Shown here: positions 24,283 through 31,090 of the stretch, piece by piece
Position numbering within the stretch: position 1 is the stretch's first letter
Layout of the letters: each line of letters begins with the position of its first letter
NCBI GenBank assembly: GCA_016235545.1
Contig: JACRKB010000061.1
Coordinates: forward strand, 1 to 43,217
Direction of reading: 5' to 3'
Origin: Verrucomicrobiota bacterium
GTDB lineage: Bacteria > Verrucomicrobiota > Verrucomicrobiia > Limisphaerales > SXTU01
Length of the DNA stretch: 43,217 nucleotides
Program-made: the position numbers and the translations under genes
The notes under the pieces: model-generated
The model's input: only the letters and a program-made list of their open reading frames with translations
The model's database searches: none
Told to the model about the DNA's origin: nothing

Positions 24283-25443
24283 ATGTCTCTGCCAATCGCT
24301 GAACCCGCCAACGAGGACGTTGCCTACTTCAACCAGATACTGAAAGCCGGCGTCGAGGGCGGCTGCTCCGATGTCCACATCAAGGTCGGCACGCCCGCAT
24401 CCTTCCGCATCAGCCGGGCGTTTCACTCCATCGACTTCGTGCCCACACAGGCCTGGATGCAGAGCGTTATTGACGGCATCTGCCCCAAGCACATGAAAGC
24501 CGGGCTGGAGGCGGACCGCGAAACCGACTTCTCCTACTCCGCGCCGGGAGTGGGCCGCTTCCGCACAAACGTTTTCCAGGCGCTGGGCCGCTGGTGCATA
24601 GTGATGCGCTACATCAAGGCCGTCGTCCCCACCTTCGAGAAGCTCGGGCTGCCCGAGATTCTCAAGACCGTGGCGGAGTCCCCGCGCGGCATCGTCCTGA
24701 TGGCCGGCACCACCGGCTCGGGCAAGTCCACGACGCTTGCGGCCATGCTCGAACATCTGAACAATAATTTCCGCAAGCACATCGTCACGCTCGAGGACCC
24801 CATCGAGTTCGTCTTCGAGGAGAACCAGTGCCTCATCGAGCAGCGCGAGCTGAACCTCGACACGATGAGCTTCCACCGCGCAATGAAGAGCGCCCTGCGC
24901 GAAGACCCGGACGTGATCATGGTCGGAGAGATGCGCGACGCCATCAGCTTCCAGACCTCCATCAGCGCGGCGGACACCGGCCACACGGTCATCTCCACCA
25001 TGCACACCACCAGCGCGAACAGCTCGGTGGGCCGCATCCTGGAATACTTCAAGCAGGACGAGCGCGACACCATCCGGCGCCAGCTCGCCGGCACGCTGCG
25101 TTCGGTCTGCTGCCAGCGCATGGTGCCGACCGCGGAAGGCGGAATGCGCCCGGCGTTGGAAATCATGATCAACACCATCTCCATCAAGAAAGCCATCGAG
25201 GAAAACCAGCTCGGCAAGCTTCTGCCCATCATCGAAGGCAGCCGCAAGATCGTCGAGACAGACGGCGTATCGCTGTGGGAGGATCAGGGTGAGGGCATGA
25301 TGAGCTTCAACCAGTGCATCTACAACCTGCTCCAACAGGGGATTATCACCGAGGAGCGGGCGATGGAAAAGGCCTCGAACCCGCAGCAGCTCAAGATGTG
25401 GCTGGAAGGCATCTTTACCAGCTCCGGCGGCATCACAGGCTGA
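24283..25443 (+). CDS. PilT/PilU-family twitching ATPase
   Basis: This 386-residue hexameric secretion ATPase drives retraction of type IV pili at the cytoplasmic face of the inner membrane. It has the N-terminal PilT-like domain (GGCSDVHIKVGTPASFRI), Walker A GTTGSGKST at 142-150, the Asp box TLEDPIEFVFE, Walker B VIMVGEMRD at 211-219, and the His box DTGHTVISTMHTTSA. The C-terminal half keeps RQLAGTLRSVCCQRM. The arginine usually followed by glycines in PilT's C-terminal AIRNLIRE motif is not found; instead the tail reads QCIYNLLQQGIITEERAM, closer to PilU-like or divergent PilT. It follows the PilZ-like gene and may be regulated with it. Confidence 0.92.
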   Translation: MSLPIAEPANEDVAYFNQILKAGVEGGCSDVHIKVGTPASFRISRAFHSIDFVPTQAWMQSVIDGICPKHMKAGLEADRETDFSYSAPGVGRFRTNVFQALGRWCIVMRYIKAVVPTFEKLGLPEILKTVAESPRGIVLMAGTTGSGKSTTLAAMLEHLNNNFRKHIVTLEDPIEFVFEENQCLIEQRELNLDTMSFHRAMKSALREDPDVIMVGEMRDAISFQTSISAADTGHTVISTMHTTSANSSVGRILEYFKQDERDTIRRQLAGTLRSVCCQRMVPTAEGGMRPALEIMINTISIKKAIEENQLGKLLPIIEGSRKIVETDGVSLWEDQGEGMMSFNQCIYNLLQQGIITEERAMEKASNPQQLKMWLEGIFTSSGGITG

Positions 25444-25631
25444 GGCCAGGAAGCCCACGGCGCTTCCTGATCATGGAGCAAATCCACGATCCAACACCCC
25501 GTTTGGTGGGCCTTTCCAGATGCCTCGGAGGAACCCCAAACCCCTCGCTATCATCTGTGTTCCATACGTGGCCAAGGAATCGTTTCGCTGCCACAGCAGG
25601 TGATTGGAAAAAACCGAGCACGGGGAAAGCT

Positions 25632-25721
25632 TGGCGGAAGGGGTAGGATTCGAACCTACGGATGGGTTGCCCCATCTCCTGATTTCGAGTCAGGTGCCTT
25701 TAACCACTCAGCCACCCTTCC
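25632..25721 (-). tRNA. tRNA-Ser (anticodon CGA), integration target
   Basis: On the - strand the acceptor stem GGAAGGG pairs with CCCTTCC, followed by G and encoded CCA. The anticodon arm CCTGA/TCAGG holds loop CTCGAAA, anticodon CGA. A long variable arm (GATGGGGCAACCCATC) and T arm GTAGGTTCGAATCCTAC are typical of class II tRNA-Ser. Its 5' half, up to the anticodon loop, is duplicated at 36854-36893. The present upstream DNA belongs to the integrated element and contains the palindrome ACGACTTACGTCGT (25737-25750) and an AT-rich TAATTAAAC, so its promoter is probably element-borne. Confidence 0.96.
25682..25721. repeat. Left att site (5' half of tRNA-Ser)
   Basis: Forty bases are identical to 36854-36893; the next bases on both sides differ. 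On the tRNA strand the repeat runs from the first base of the acceptor stem to the 3' side of the anticodon loop, so strand exchange is expected within or near the anticodon arm. Confidence 0.93.
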
Positions 25722-25772
25722 AACCGTTTAATTACAACGACTTACGTCGTAAATAGAACCTCCGACTTGACC

Positions 25773-25796
25773 ATCTGATACTGCAATCTGATACTG
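25773..25796 (+). promoter_or_regulatory. Paired 11-bp repeats, putative integrase arm sites (left)
   Basis: Two direct copies of ATCTGATACTG (25773-25783, 25786-25796) separated by 2 bases lie between attL and the integrase start. The same pair, spaced by 3 bases, lies 110 bases inside attR in the same orientation. Position at both ends suggests arm-type binding sites, here also placed to let the protein repress its own gene. Confidence 0.6.
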
Positions 25797-25801
25797 GCCG
25801 C

Positions 25802-26944
25802 GTGAAACACCAAAAACACGAGCCAGCAACGCCTGCCGCGTCGAAATCGTGGCAGAAAACGCCGTATGCAAACTTGGTCCGTTACGTTCCATCTGGGGCG
25901 TATTTTGCGAGGATTCGAGTCGGCGGCAAGCTGATTCGCCAAAGCCTCAAGACGAAGGTGCTCACCGTCGCCAAGCTCCGGCTCGGGGATGTGGAGAAAG
26001 TGGAGCGGTCAAACTTGGAGGCGCAGGCGAAGCTGGGGGACGGGGATGCTGCTGTCCGCGACCTGGTGAAGTTGTGGCGGGAACGGATGGCGGCAGACCA
26101 TTCGGTAAAGCCGCGAACCAAGACTTATTACGAGGAACGCCTTGCGGCTCTGCTCAAGAGCTGGCCCGGCCTGACGACCTCGGACATTCGGAAAGTCAGC
26201 GCCCAAGACTGCCAGCAATGGGCGGGGAAGTATGCTAAGCAGGCGAGTCCATCGAGCTTCAACAACACGATCGGGCTGCTGCGCCGGATGTTCGACTTGG
26301 CGATTGAACGCGGGCTGCGCTACGGCAACCCGGCAGCGGACTTGAAGCGCGTCCGGATAAAGGCGAAGGAACTGACCTTGCCGAGTCAGGATCAGTTCGC
26401 CGCGCTGGTCGCGGAAATTCGCCGGGTGCCGTTCGGGCCGGGGCTGGCGAGCGCGGACCTCGTTGAATTCCTCGCGTATGGCGGTTTGCGCAAAGGCGAG
26501 GCGGCGCAAGTGACGTGGGCGGACTGCGATTTCAAGCGAGGAGAAATCGCCGTGCGGGGTGACGCCGAAACGGGAACGAAGAATGGCGAAGTGCGTCGCG
26601 TGCCGATGATCCCCGACATGGTGCGCCTCTTGGAACGCCTGCGGGCGGCTCGCCAAGAGGAACCCGCCGAGGCCGCAGTGATGCGAGTTAAGGAATGTCA
26701 GGGCGGGCTGACGCGTGCCTGCAAGAAACTCCGTATCGCACGAATCACCCACCACGACCTTCGCCACCTGTTCGCCACAAAATGCATCGAGAGCGCCGTG
26801 GACATTCCGACGGTGTCGCGCTGGCTGGGCCACAAGGACGGCGGCGCGCTAGCGATGAAAGTTTACGGGCATCTGCGCGACCAACACTCCGTGGCGATGG
26901 CGCAGAAGGTGACTTTTGCCGCGACGAGTGCGCAGATACGCTAA
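25802..26944 (+). CDS. int: Tyrosine-type site-specific integrase
   Basis: This 380-residue tyrosine recombinase should integrate and excise the element at tRNA-Ser. The N-terminal part (about 22-70) is an AP2-like arm-binding region (YVPSGAYFARIRVGGKLIRQ). The SAM-like core-binding domain spans about 85-180. The catalytic domain has Arg230 (LAYGGLRKGEAAQ), Lys260 (GTKNGEVRRVP), the HxLRH box with His318 and Arg321, His344 in WLGHKD and the nucleophile Tyr355 in AMKVYGHL. All six positions are intact. The start is GTG 25802, 80 bases from attL; there is no ATG nearby that would keep the arm-binding domain. A decayed copy of its N-terminal coding region lies just outside attR (36898-36956). 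Confidence 0.95.
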   Translation: MKHQKHEPATPAASKSWQKTPYANLVRYVPSGAYFARIRVGGKLIRQSLKTKVLTVAKLRLGDVEKVERSNLEAQAKLGDGDAAVRDLVKLWRERMAADHSVKPRTKTYYEERLAALLKSWPGLTTSDIRKVSAQDCQQWAGKYAKQASPSSFNNTIGLLRRMFDLAIERGLRYGNPAADLKRVRIKAKELTLPSQDQFAALVAEIRRVPFGPGLASADLVEFLAYGGLRKGEAAQVTWADCDFKRGEIAVRGDAETGTKNGEVRRVPMIPDMVRLLERLRAARQEEPAEAAVMRVKECQGGLTRACKKLRIARITHHDLRHLFATKCIESAVDIPTVSRWLGHKDGGALAMKVYGHLRDQHSVAMAQKVTFAATSAQIR

Positions 26945-26952
26945 CCGACTCA

Positions 26953-27720
26953 ATGAAGAAAAAGCTGCTTCGAGCCACAGGGAATTCCCCTCAAAACGTC
27001 GTGAGGCTAAAGCCGAAGTTGGTCACGAAGTTCGGCCCCGTCACACCTCAGGGTCTTTGGGCTGTCATGGAGAAGCATGCCCACCCGTCGGCGCTAGCTG
27101 ATTCGCTGATGGCAGAAGATGCACCACCCTGGGTGAGGGTCTTGGCTAAGAAGTGGCTTCGGCACCAGCAGGCCGGGATTCCGATCAAACCCGGGATGGA
27201 AACAGATCCCGCCTTTTTGGGTGCGCAAACTGCGCGGGCCGTCGTTGCCAGGAAACTTGGCCAAGGTGAGGTTGAGCTGACAGATAGGGTTCGACGCGAT
27301 TTGGACCAATTCGTCAAGGTGACTCGCCTAACCAAAGCGGCCATCCGGGATGCGGCCGACCGCACAGAGGAAGAAATTGCAGAGCAAGCGGCCTATGTCG
27401 ACGAAGCGATGCCTTTGGTAACGCGGATGAAAGAACAGGAACAGGAACGCTTCATGCGGGCTTACAACAAAGCACTCAAGCTCGGCATCGAATACCTTGA
27501 CCCGACCCGAGTGCCAGTGGAGCACAAGATTGTTCAGATTCTCTTCTTTAACTGGCGCTTGATTGCTCGCCTTAGCACGGTCTCCCAGGTGCATCAATTC
27601 CTTGGAGCGGTGTTTGCTCGGACGGGTGTGATCATTTCACGAGACCGGATCGCTCAGCGATGCCGCCGCATCGGCTTGCGTTTCTGTGGCCCGGGCCGGC
27701 CTCGAAAACTCCGAAAATAG
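26953..27720 (+). CDS. Unknown protein of the integrative element
   Basis: This 255-residue protein was not recognised. It starts 8 bases after the integrase stop, so the two are probably co-transcribed. The N-terminus is basic (MKKKLLRATGNSPQNVVRLK). The middle is charged and helical with runs such as AADRTEEEIAEQAAYVDEAM and MKEQEQERFMRAY. The C-terminal 60 residues look like a DNA-binding helix-turn-helix (LSTVSQVHQFLGAVFARTGV, ISRDRIAQRCRRIGLRF) followed by a basic tail GPGRPRKLRK. No signal peptide or membrane segment is seen. A role in regulation, excision or replication of the element is possible. ATG 26953 is chosen because the frame upstream overlaps the integrase gene. Confidence 0.7.
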   Translation: MKKKLLRATGNSPQNVVRLKPKLVTKFGPVTPQGLWAVMEKHAHPSALADSLMAEDAPPWVRVLAKKWLRHQQAGIPIKPGMETDPAFLGAQTARAVVARKLGQGEVELTDRVRRDLDQFVKVTRLTKAAIRDAADRTEEEIAEQAAYVDEAMPLVTRMKEQEQERFMRAYNKALKLGIEYLDPTRVPVEHKIVQILFFNWRLIARLSTVSQVHQFLGAVFARTGVIISRDRIAQRCRRIGLRFCGPGRPRKLRK

Positions 27721-27783
27721 GACAACGGCACCCAAGGGCTGTCGAAATACACGGTGCTTCAACTGCGCTACGCATAGCGCAGC

Positions 27784-27999
27784 ATGAATGCACAAGACAA
27801 CCCGACTCCGGCTCTCCCGAAACTGGCCCTGTCGAGGCTCGAAGCCGCGCAAGCCCTGGGGATTAGCGCGCCCACCCTCGACCGGCTCACCTCACGCGGC
27901 CTGCTGCGCCCGTCGCGGGCCACGCGCCGCCCGCTCTATGCCGTTACTGAACTCCAGCGGTTCCTGCGCGACACCTCCGCCCCGGAGGGCTGCTCGTGA
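27784..27999 (+). CDS. Excisionase-like helix-turn-helix protein
   Basis: This 71-residue protein is of the excisionase/MerR-like (HTH_17) type. LSRLEAAQALGISAPTLDRL is the helix-turn-helix, followed by GLLRPSRATRRPLYAVTELQ, the beta wing and anchoring helix. Such small proteins direct excision by binding arm regions, or repress genes. The paired repeats at both ends of the element are candidate sites. Its TGA overlaps the GTG of the Rep gene (GTGA), so the two are translationally coupled. ATG 27784 is the only sensible start. Confidence 0.82.
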   Translation: MNAQDNPTPALPKLALSRLEAAQALGISAPTLDRLTSRGLLRPSRATRRPLYAVTELQRFLRDTSAPEGCS

Positions 28000-29351
28000 A
28001 CGCTGGCACCAGCACAACAGGGGAAGCCCGCGAAGAACGTGAAAGCCAAGGAGGTGGCGTCCTTTCACTCCTCTTCGCTGGGGACTTTGCTCTGCGTGCG
28101 GAAGGCACGCCTTCGGAAAAACCTGCGTTGACAGTCGAGACCGTGGGAGGGGCGGCGGCGGGTTCGCGCGCAGCGCGCGCCGCCGCCGCCCTTCCTTGTC
28201 TATTTGAAACAACTGCATCAAGTGATGAACCGCCACCGCTGCCGGGGCCGCGCCGCAAGCAGGCGCAAGCGCTCACCGACAACATCAAGTGGATGGCGGA
28301 GACGTTCGGCAAGGAGCGCATCGGCTTCCTCACCTTGACCCTGGGCGACGTGGACGCGGGCGGCAGATTCCGCAACCTGCGGAACCGAAAGGAAGCGCAA
28401 CGGCGCTTTCACTCGCTCCTCACCAACGAGATTGCCAAGCGCTACGGGTGCGGCGTCACCGTCACGGAGCGGCATCACAACGGCGGCATCCATTTTCATC
28501 TCGTGGTGTTCTGCCGAGAAGACATTCGTGGCGGCATTGATTTCGCGGCGTGCTTTCCGCCCAAGGGTGATCGGGGCAAGCCGCAGTATGCGCCGGACTA
28601 CGCGACGGCCAACGAAGCGCTGCGGCGGGAGTGGGCCTACTGGCGGCGCACGGCCAAGCACTACGGATTCGGGCGACACCAACTCCAGCCCATGCGGTCC
28701 AATGGCGAGGCGTTGGGCCGGTATCTCGGTGCCTACTTGCGGAAGGATTGGGACCACCGGCTGCCGGAGGACAAGGGCGCGCGGTGTGTCCGCTACTTCG
28801 GCCATTGGTCGAAGGTGGAGCCGTTGAAAGGGCAACGCAAAGCAGCGCCGCCTCACAACGCGCGGTTCGGCTGGCTGACGCCACGGGCGCGGGCGTGGCG
28901 GGAGATGCTCAAGCAGGTGGTGCTGGTGCTGCGTTACAAGGGCGTGGACATTTCGGAGGCGAACATCAAGGACATCATCGGCAAGCGCTGGGCGTGGCGG
29001 ATGGGCAAGCTATTCGAGGCGGTTCAGTTTGAAACGGAGCATGTGGCGGATGCCGCGACCCGCGAAGCCATCGCGGAGCACAATTTCAAAGTGGAGGTGC
29101 GCTGGCTGTCCGGTGGTGGAACCTCTGGGTGTTCCTGCTGGTGGCATGTTACGGAAGTCACGCTGGACCATCTGCGCCCCTCGCCGGAGTGCAAAAAGGA
29201 AGGGGAAGTGTTGCAACTGGTGAAGGAGGCGGAGGCTGCGATTCGGCGCGGCCTGCGGCACCTGGCTGAACGTCGCAAACAGGCGGCGGACCAACTGCAA
29301 CTCCTGCGGGAAGTAGGCGACACGCTGGAAGAGGCAGCTTGGCCCTTCTAG
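27996..29351 (+). CDS. HUH-type rolling-circle replication initiator
   Basis: This 451-residue protein contains an HUH endonuclease domain. Motif 1 is FLTLT (111-115); motif 2 is GGIHFHLVV with His166 and His168; motif 3 is YLGAYLRK with Tyr243, Tyr247 and Lys250, the Y-x3-Y-x2-K pattern of two-tyrosine initiators such as phi-X174 gpA. It should nick one strand of a replication origin and stay linked to the 5' end. The C-terminal half is basic and helical, without a recognisable helicase. The first 80 residues are Ala/Gly-rich and poorly structured; the true start could be downstream, but GTG 27996 overlaps the stop of the excisionase-like gene. This protein lets the excised element replicate. 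Confidence 0.82.
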   Translation: MNAGTSTTGEAREERESQGGGVLSLLFAGDFALRAEGTPSEKPALTVETVGGAAAGSRAARAAAALPCLFETTASSDEPPPLPGPRRKQAQALTDNIKWMAETFGKERIGFLTLTLGDVDAGGRFRNLRNRKEAQRRFHSLLTNEIAKRYGCGVTVTERHHNGGIHFHLVVFCREDIRGGIDFAACFPPKGDRGKPQYAPDYATANEALRREWAYWRRTAKHYGFGRHQLQPMRSNGEALGRYLGAYLRKDWDHRLPEDKGARCVRYFGHWSKVEPLKGQRKAAPPHNARFGWLTPRARAWREMLKQVVLVLRYKGVDISEANIKDIIGKRWAWRMGKLFEAVQFETEHVADAATREAIAEHNFKVEVRWLSGGGTSGCSCWWHVTEVTLDHLRPSPECKKEGEVLQLVKEAEAAIRRGLRHLAERRKQAADQLQLLREVGDTLEEAAWPF

Positions 29352-29385
29352 CGGAAAGGGACTCGTGATGCGGCGGGCGTGGCAC

Positions 29386-29601
29386 TCACCCCGGCTGGCC
29401 GGATTCCACGTCGAACAGCATCCGCCAGACGCGGTCCAACTCACCCCGATCCACGACCTGCAACGGCGTCGAGCCGTCGAACGCCGGGTTGGGGGCCTTG
29501 AGCCAGCACGCGACTTGGGTCGGCTCCATCACGCGCGCTAGACCGTCGAGCAGGCGGTCTGTCTCCGGTTGAGACTTGGGAGTAAATGTCGGCTGGGTCA
29601 T
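29386..29601 (-). CDS. Small MbcA/ParS/Xre-like antitoxin domain protein
   Basis: This protein of about 71 residues has the C-terminal signature of the MbcA/ParS/Xre antitoxin family (DUF2384): VACWLKAPNPAFDGSTPLQV, then DRVWRMLFDVESGQPG. In that family the partner is usually a RES-domain toxin, but none is encoded here. It is instead the last gene of the toxin-antitoxin-chaperone operon, about 33 bases after the SecB-like stop. The start is uncertain: ATG 29601 is listed; the frame is open to 29739, and a TTG overlapping the SecB-like stop would give tight coupling. It may be an orphan antitoxin, a regulator of the operon, or a remnant of another system. Confidence 0.7.
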   Translation of the reverse strand: MTQPTFTPKSQPETDRLLDGLARVMEPTQVACWLKAPNPAFDGSTPLQVVDRGELDRVWRMLFDVESGQPG

Positions 29602-29633
29602 CGCGAAGGTCGGCGTTTTCAAGGTGGAAAGAA

Positions 29634-30083
29634 TCAACTCTTGACGGCTTCTTGTGGCAGCAAAGAGACGCTCGCAGTGCTCGCGGGCTTGGTCTTCGGC
29701 TGAACGAAAGTCACCGCGCCAAGTGTCACCGCTGGCCAAGGCCCCCGCGAAGTCACGTTCAGCACCATTTCCCGGATGCAGCCGTAGAGGAACGCCGCCC
29801 CGTTTGCTTCGACCAACTCGCCGATGCGGTTATCGGGCCAACCATCAACTACTTTGAAAAGCCCGACAGCGTGGATTTCTCCCGTGTAGGACGCGGTGTT
29901 GTCGGGTGGAGAGTGGAGCTTGAGCCGCAACACTACTTGAAACCGCTTTGGGTCTTCAACTGCCTGACCAATCTCCAACTCGCAGAGCAACGCGTTGGCG
30001 ACGCCCGGCTTGTTGGCCGGGCCGGCGTCTATCTGCACCTTTGAGAAAAAGTGCCGCTCAAGCTGCAACGGGGACGGTGTCAT
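29634..30083 (-). CDS. SecB-like chaperone of a toxin-antitoxin-chaperone system
   Basis: This 149-residue protein resembles the export chaperone SecB. FQVVLRLKLHS (48-58) corresponds to the YEVVLRVTVTA strand of E. coli SecB, and CIREMVLNVTSRGPWPAVTL (102-121) to the ARECITSMVSRGTFPQLNL region. The N-terminus is MTPSPLQLERHFFSKVQIDA. It overlaps the 3' end of the HigA-like gene by 26 bases. This toxin-antitoxin-SecB order is that of the Mycobacterium tuberculosis TAC operon (HigB1, HigA1, SecB-like Rv1957), where the chaperone protects the antitoxin's C-terminal extension. A general export role is less likely, because the gene is on a mobile element. Confidence 0.85.
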   Translation of the reverse strand: MTPSPLQLERHFFSKVQIDAGPANKPGVANALLCELEIGQAVEDPKRFQVVLRLKLHSPPDNTASYTGEIHAVGLFKVVDGWPDNRIGELVEANGAAFLYGCIREMVLNVTSRGPWPAVTLGAVTFVQPKTKPASTASVSLLPQEAVKS

Positions 30084-30498
30084 AATTCAAAACTCGCGGC
30101 TCGAACGGCCCGATTTTGCGGAACTCTTTGGGATTCCAATCCGCAGTCGCCACGGCTTGAGGTTCTTCGTTTAGAACGTCAATCCAGCAGGTCTTGGTGC
30201 CTTGGGGCTGCAAGTGGCAGCGAAATTCGCAGTTCAGCGCCCGGGCCAAGCGCACCATGGTCGCCAGCTCGAAGTTGTTGCGCCCGCTGAGGAGCCGGGT
30301 CACGAGACCGGGCTGGACATCGAGAGCTGAGGCCAACTGGCTGCGGCTCATGCCCTGCTGCTTCATCTCCGCAGTCACTTCTTCGGTGAACTCCAGTTTG
30401 GCGCGCTCCGCCCAATAGCCGGGGCGTTCTTCCGCGCGCTGGAAGAATTCGTCGAAGCTGTCGAAGCTACCGTAGGCTTTGTCGTTTTGGTTCAGCAT
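30058..30498 (-). CDS. HigA-like Xre antitoxin with C-terminal extension
   Basis: This 146-residue protein has a central Xre helix-turn-helix (about 43-92; MSRSQLASALDVQPGLVTRL, then LATMVRLARALNCEF). It should bind DNA at the operator upstream of the operon and neutralise the adjacent toxin. After the HTH comes an extra tail of about 50 residues (97-146) containing CWIDVLNEEPQ, ADWNPKEFRKIG and PFEPRVLNY. In TAC systems such a tail (chaperone addiction region) makes the antitoxin depend on the SecB-like chaperone; the aromatic residues of this tail fit that idea, but it is an inference. Its start overlaps the toxin gene by 32 bases and its end overlaps the chaperone gene. Confidence 0.87.
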   Translation of the reverse strand: MLNQNDKAYGSFDSFDEFFQRAEERPGYWAERAKLEFTEEVTAEMKQQGMSRSQLASALDVQPGLVTRLLSGRNNFELATMVRLARALNCEFRCHLQPQGTKTCWIDVLNEEPQAVATADWNPKEFRKIGPFEPRVLNYDTVPVAA

Positions 30499-30907
30499 GG
30501 ATAAGTCCTCCGTCTTGCTTGGCTTGAAAGTAATCGCGCTTGAATCGTTCGGCTCGCTGTATCTCGTTTTTCGGGGCCTTCTGTGCGCCCTTCAGATAGC
30601 CGTGGGTGCAAACGATGAGGCTGCCTTCATCCCAAAAGCACAACAACCGAAGGCCGCCTGACGTTTTGAACTCATAAATCTTGTCCGTGCCCGGCAAGTC
30701 TTTGAATTTCTTGTCATCATGTGGCGGGCCGTTGTCCGCCGTTTCACTTAGCAACGCCCCGAGCTTGTCCAGTTCTGCCGCCCGCACGGCGGCTTGGTCC
30801 TGAAAGAAGCGCAATGTCGGGCATTTGTCGCGACCGTTCTCATCCGTTCCGGTGGCAATGGCTCGAATTGTGAGCCTGGCACCTGTTCGAATGACCAACG
30901 TCTTCAT
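30467..30907 (-). CDS. HigB-like toxin (RelE/Gp49 family)
   Basis: This 146-residue protein is a probable mRNA interferase of the phage Gp49/HigB-type RelE superfamily. The core is KIYEFKTSGGLRLLCFWDEG (about 79-98), then IVCTHGYLKGAQKAPKNEI and ERFKRDYF; the GGLRLL.fw and HGY.K...K pattern is typical of the family. The N-terminal 75 residues are longer than in many HigB toxins. The gene is first in a three-gene overlapping operon with an antitoxin and a SecB-like chaperone. ATG 30907 lies 6 bases after a perfect palindrome that is the likely autoregulatory operator. Toxicity is inferred from family and context. Confidence 0.84.
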   Translation of the reverse strand: MKTLVIRTGARLTIRAIATGTDENGRDKCPTLRFFQDQAAVRAAELDKLGALLSETADNGPPHDDKKFKDLPGTDKIYEFKTSGGLRLLCFWDEGSLIVCTHGYLKGAQKAPKNEIQRAERFKRDYFQAKQDGGLIHAEPKRQSLR

Positions 30908-30913
30908 CGGGAG

Positions 30914-30933
30914 ACTTCACTTAAAAGTGAAGT
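30914..30933. promoter_or_regulatory. Perfect palindrome, likely operator of the TAC operon
   Basis: ACTTCACTTAAAAGTGAAGT has 9-bp arms around AA and lies directly in front of the toxin start on the - strand. The flanking DNA (30945-30985) is AT-rich and should hold the promoter. This is the expected place for binding by the HigA-like protein. Confidence 0.75.
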
Positions 30934-31090
30934 GTGGCAAGTCGGGATTTTTTGATTTGTTGTAACTACTTGATTTTTAATGAGGATACAGTGGCCAAGA
31001 AAAGTGCGCCAGCAAAGAAACTCTTGTTCTCTGGTGCGTTCGTTTGGCTCCCCTTGGTGCATTCAAGTCTCCCTGACGGCTAGGCGGTGG

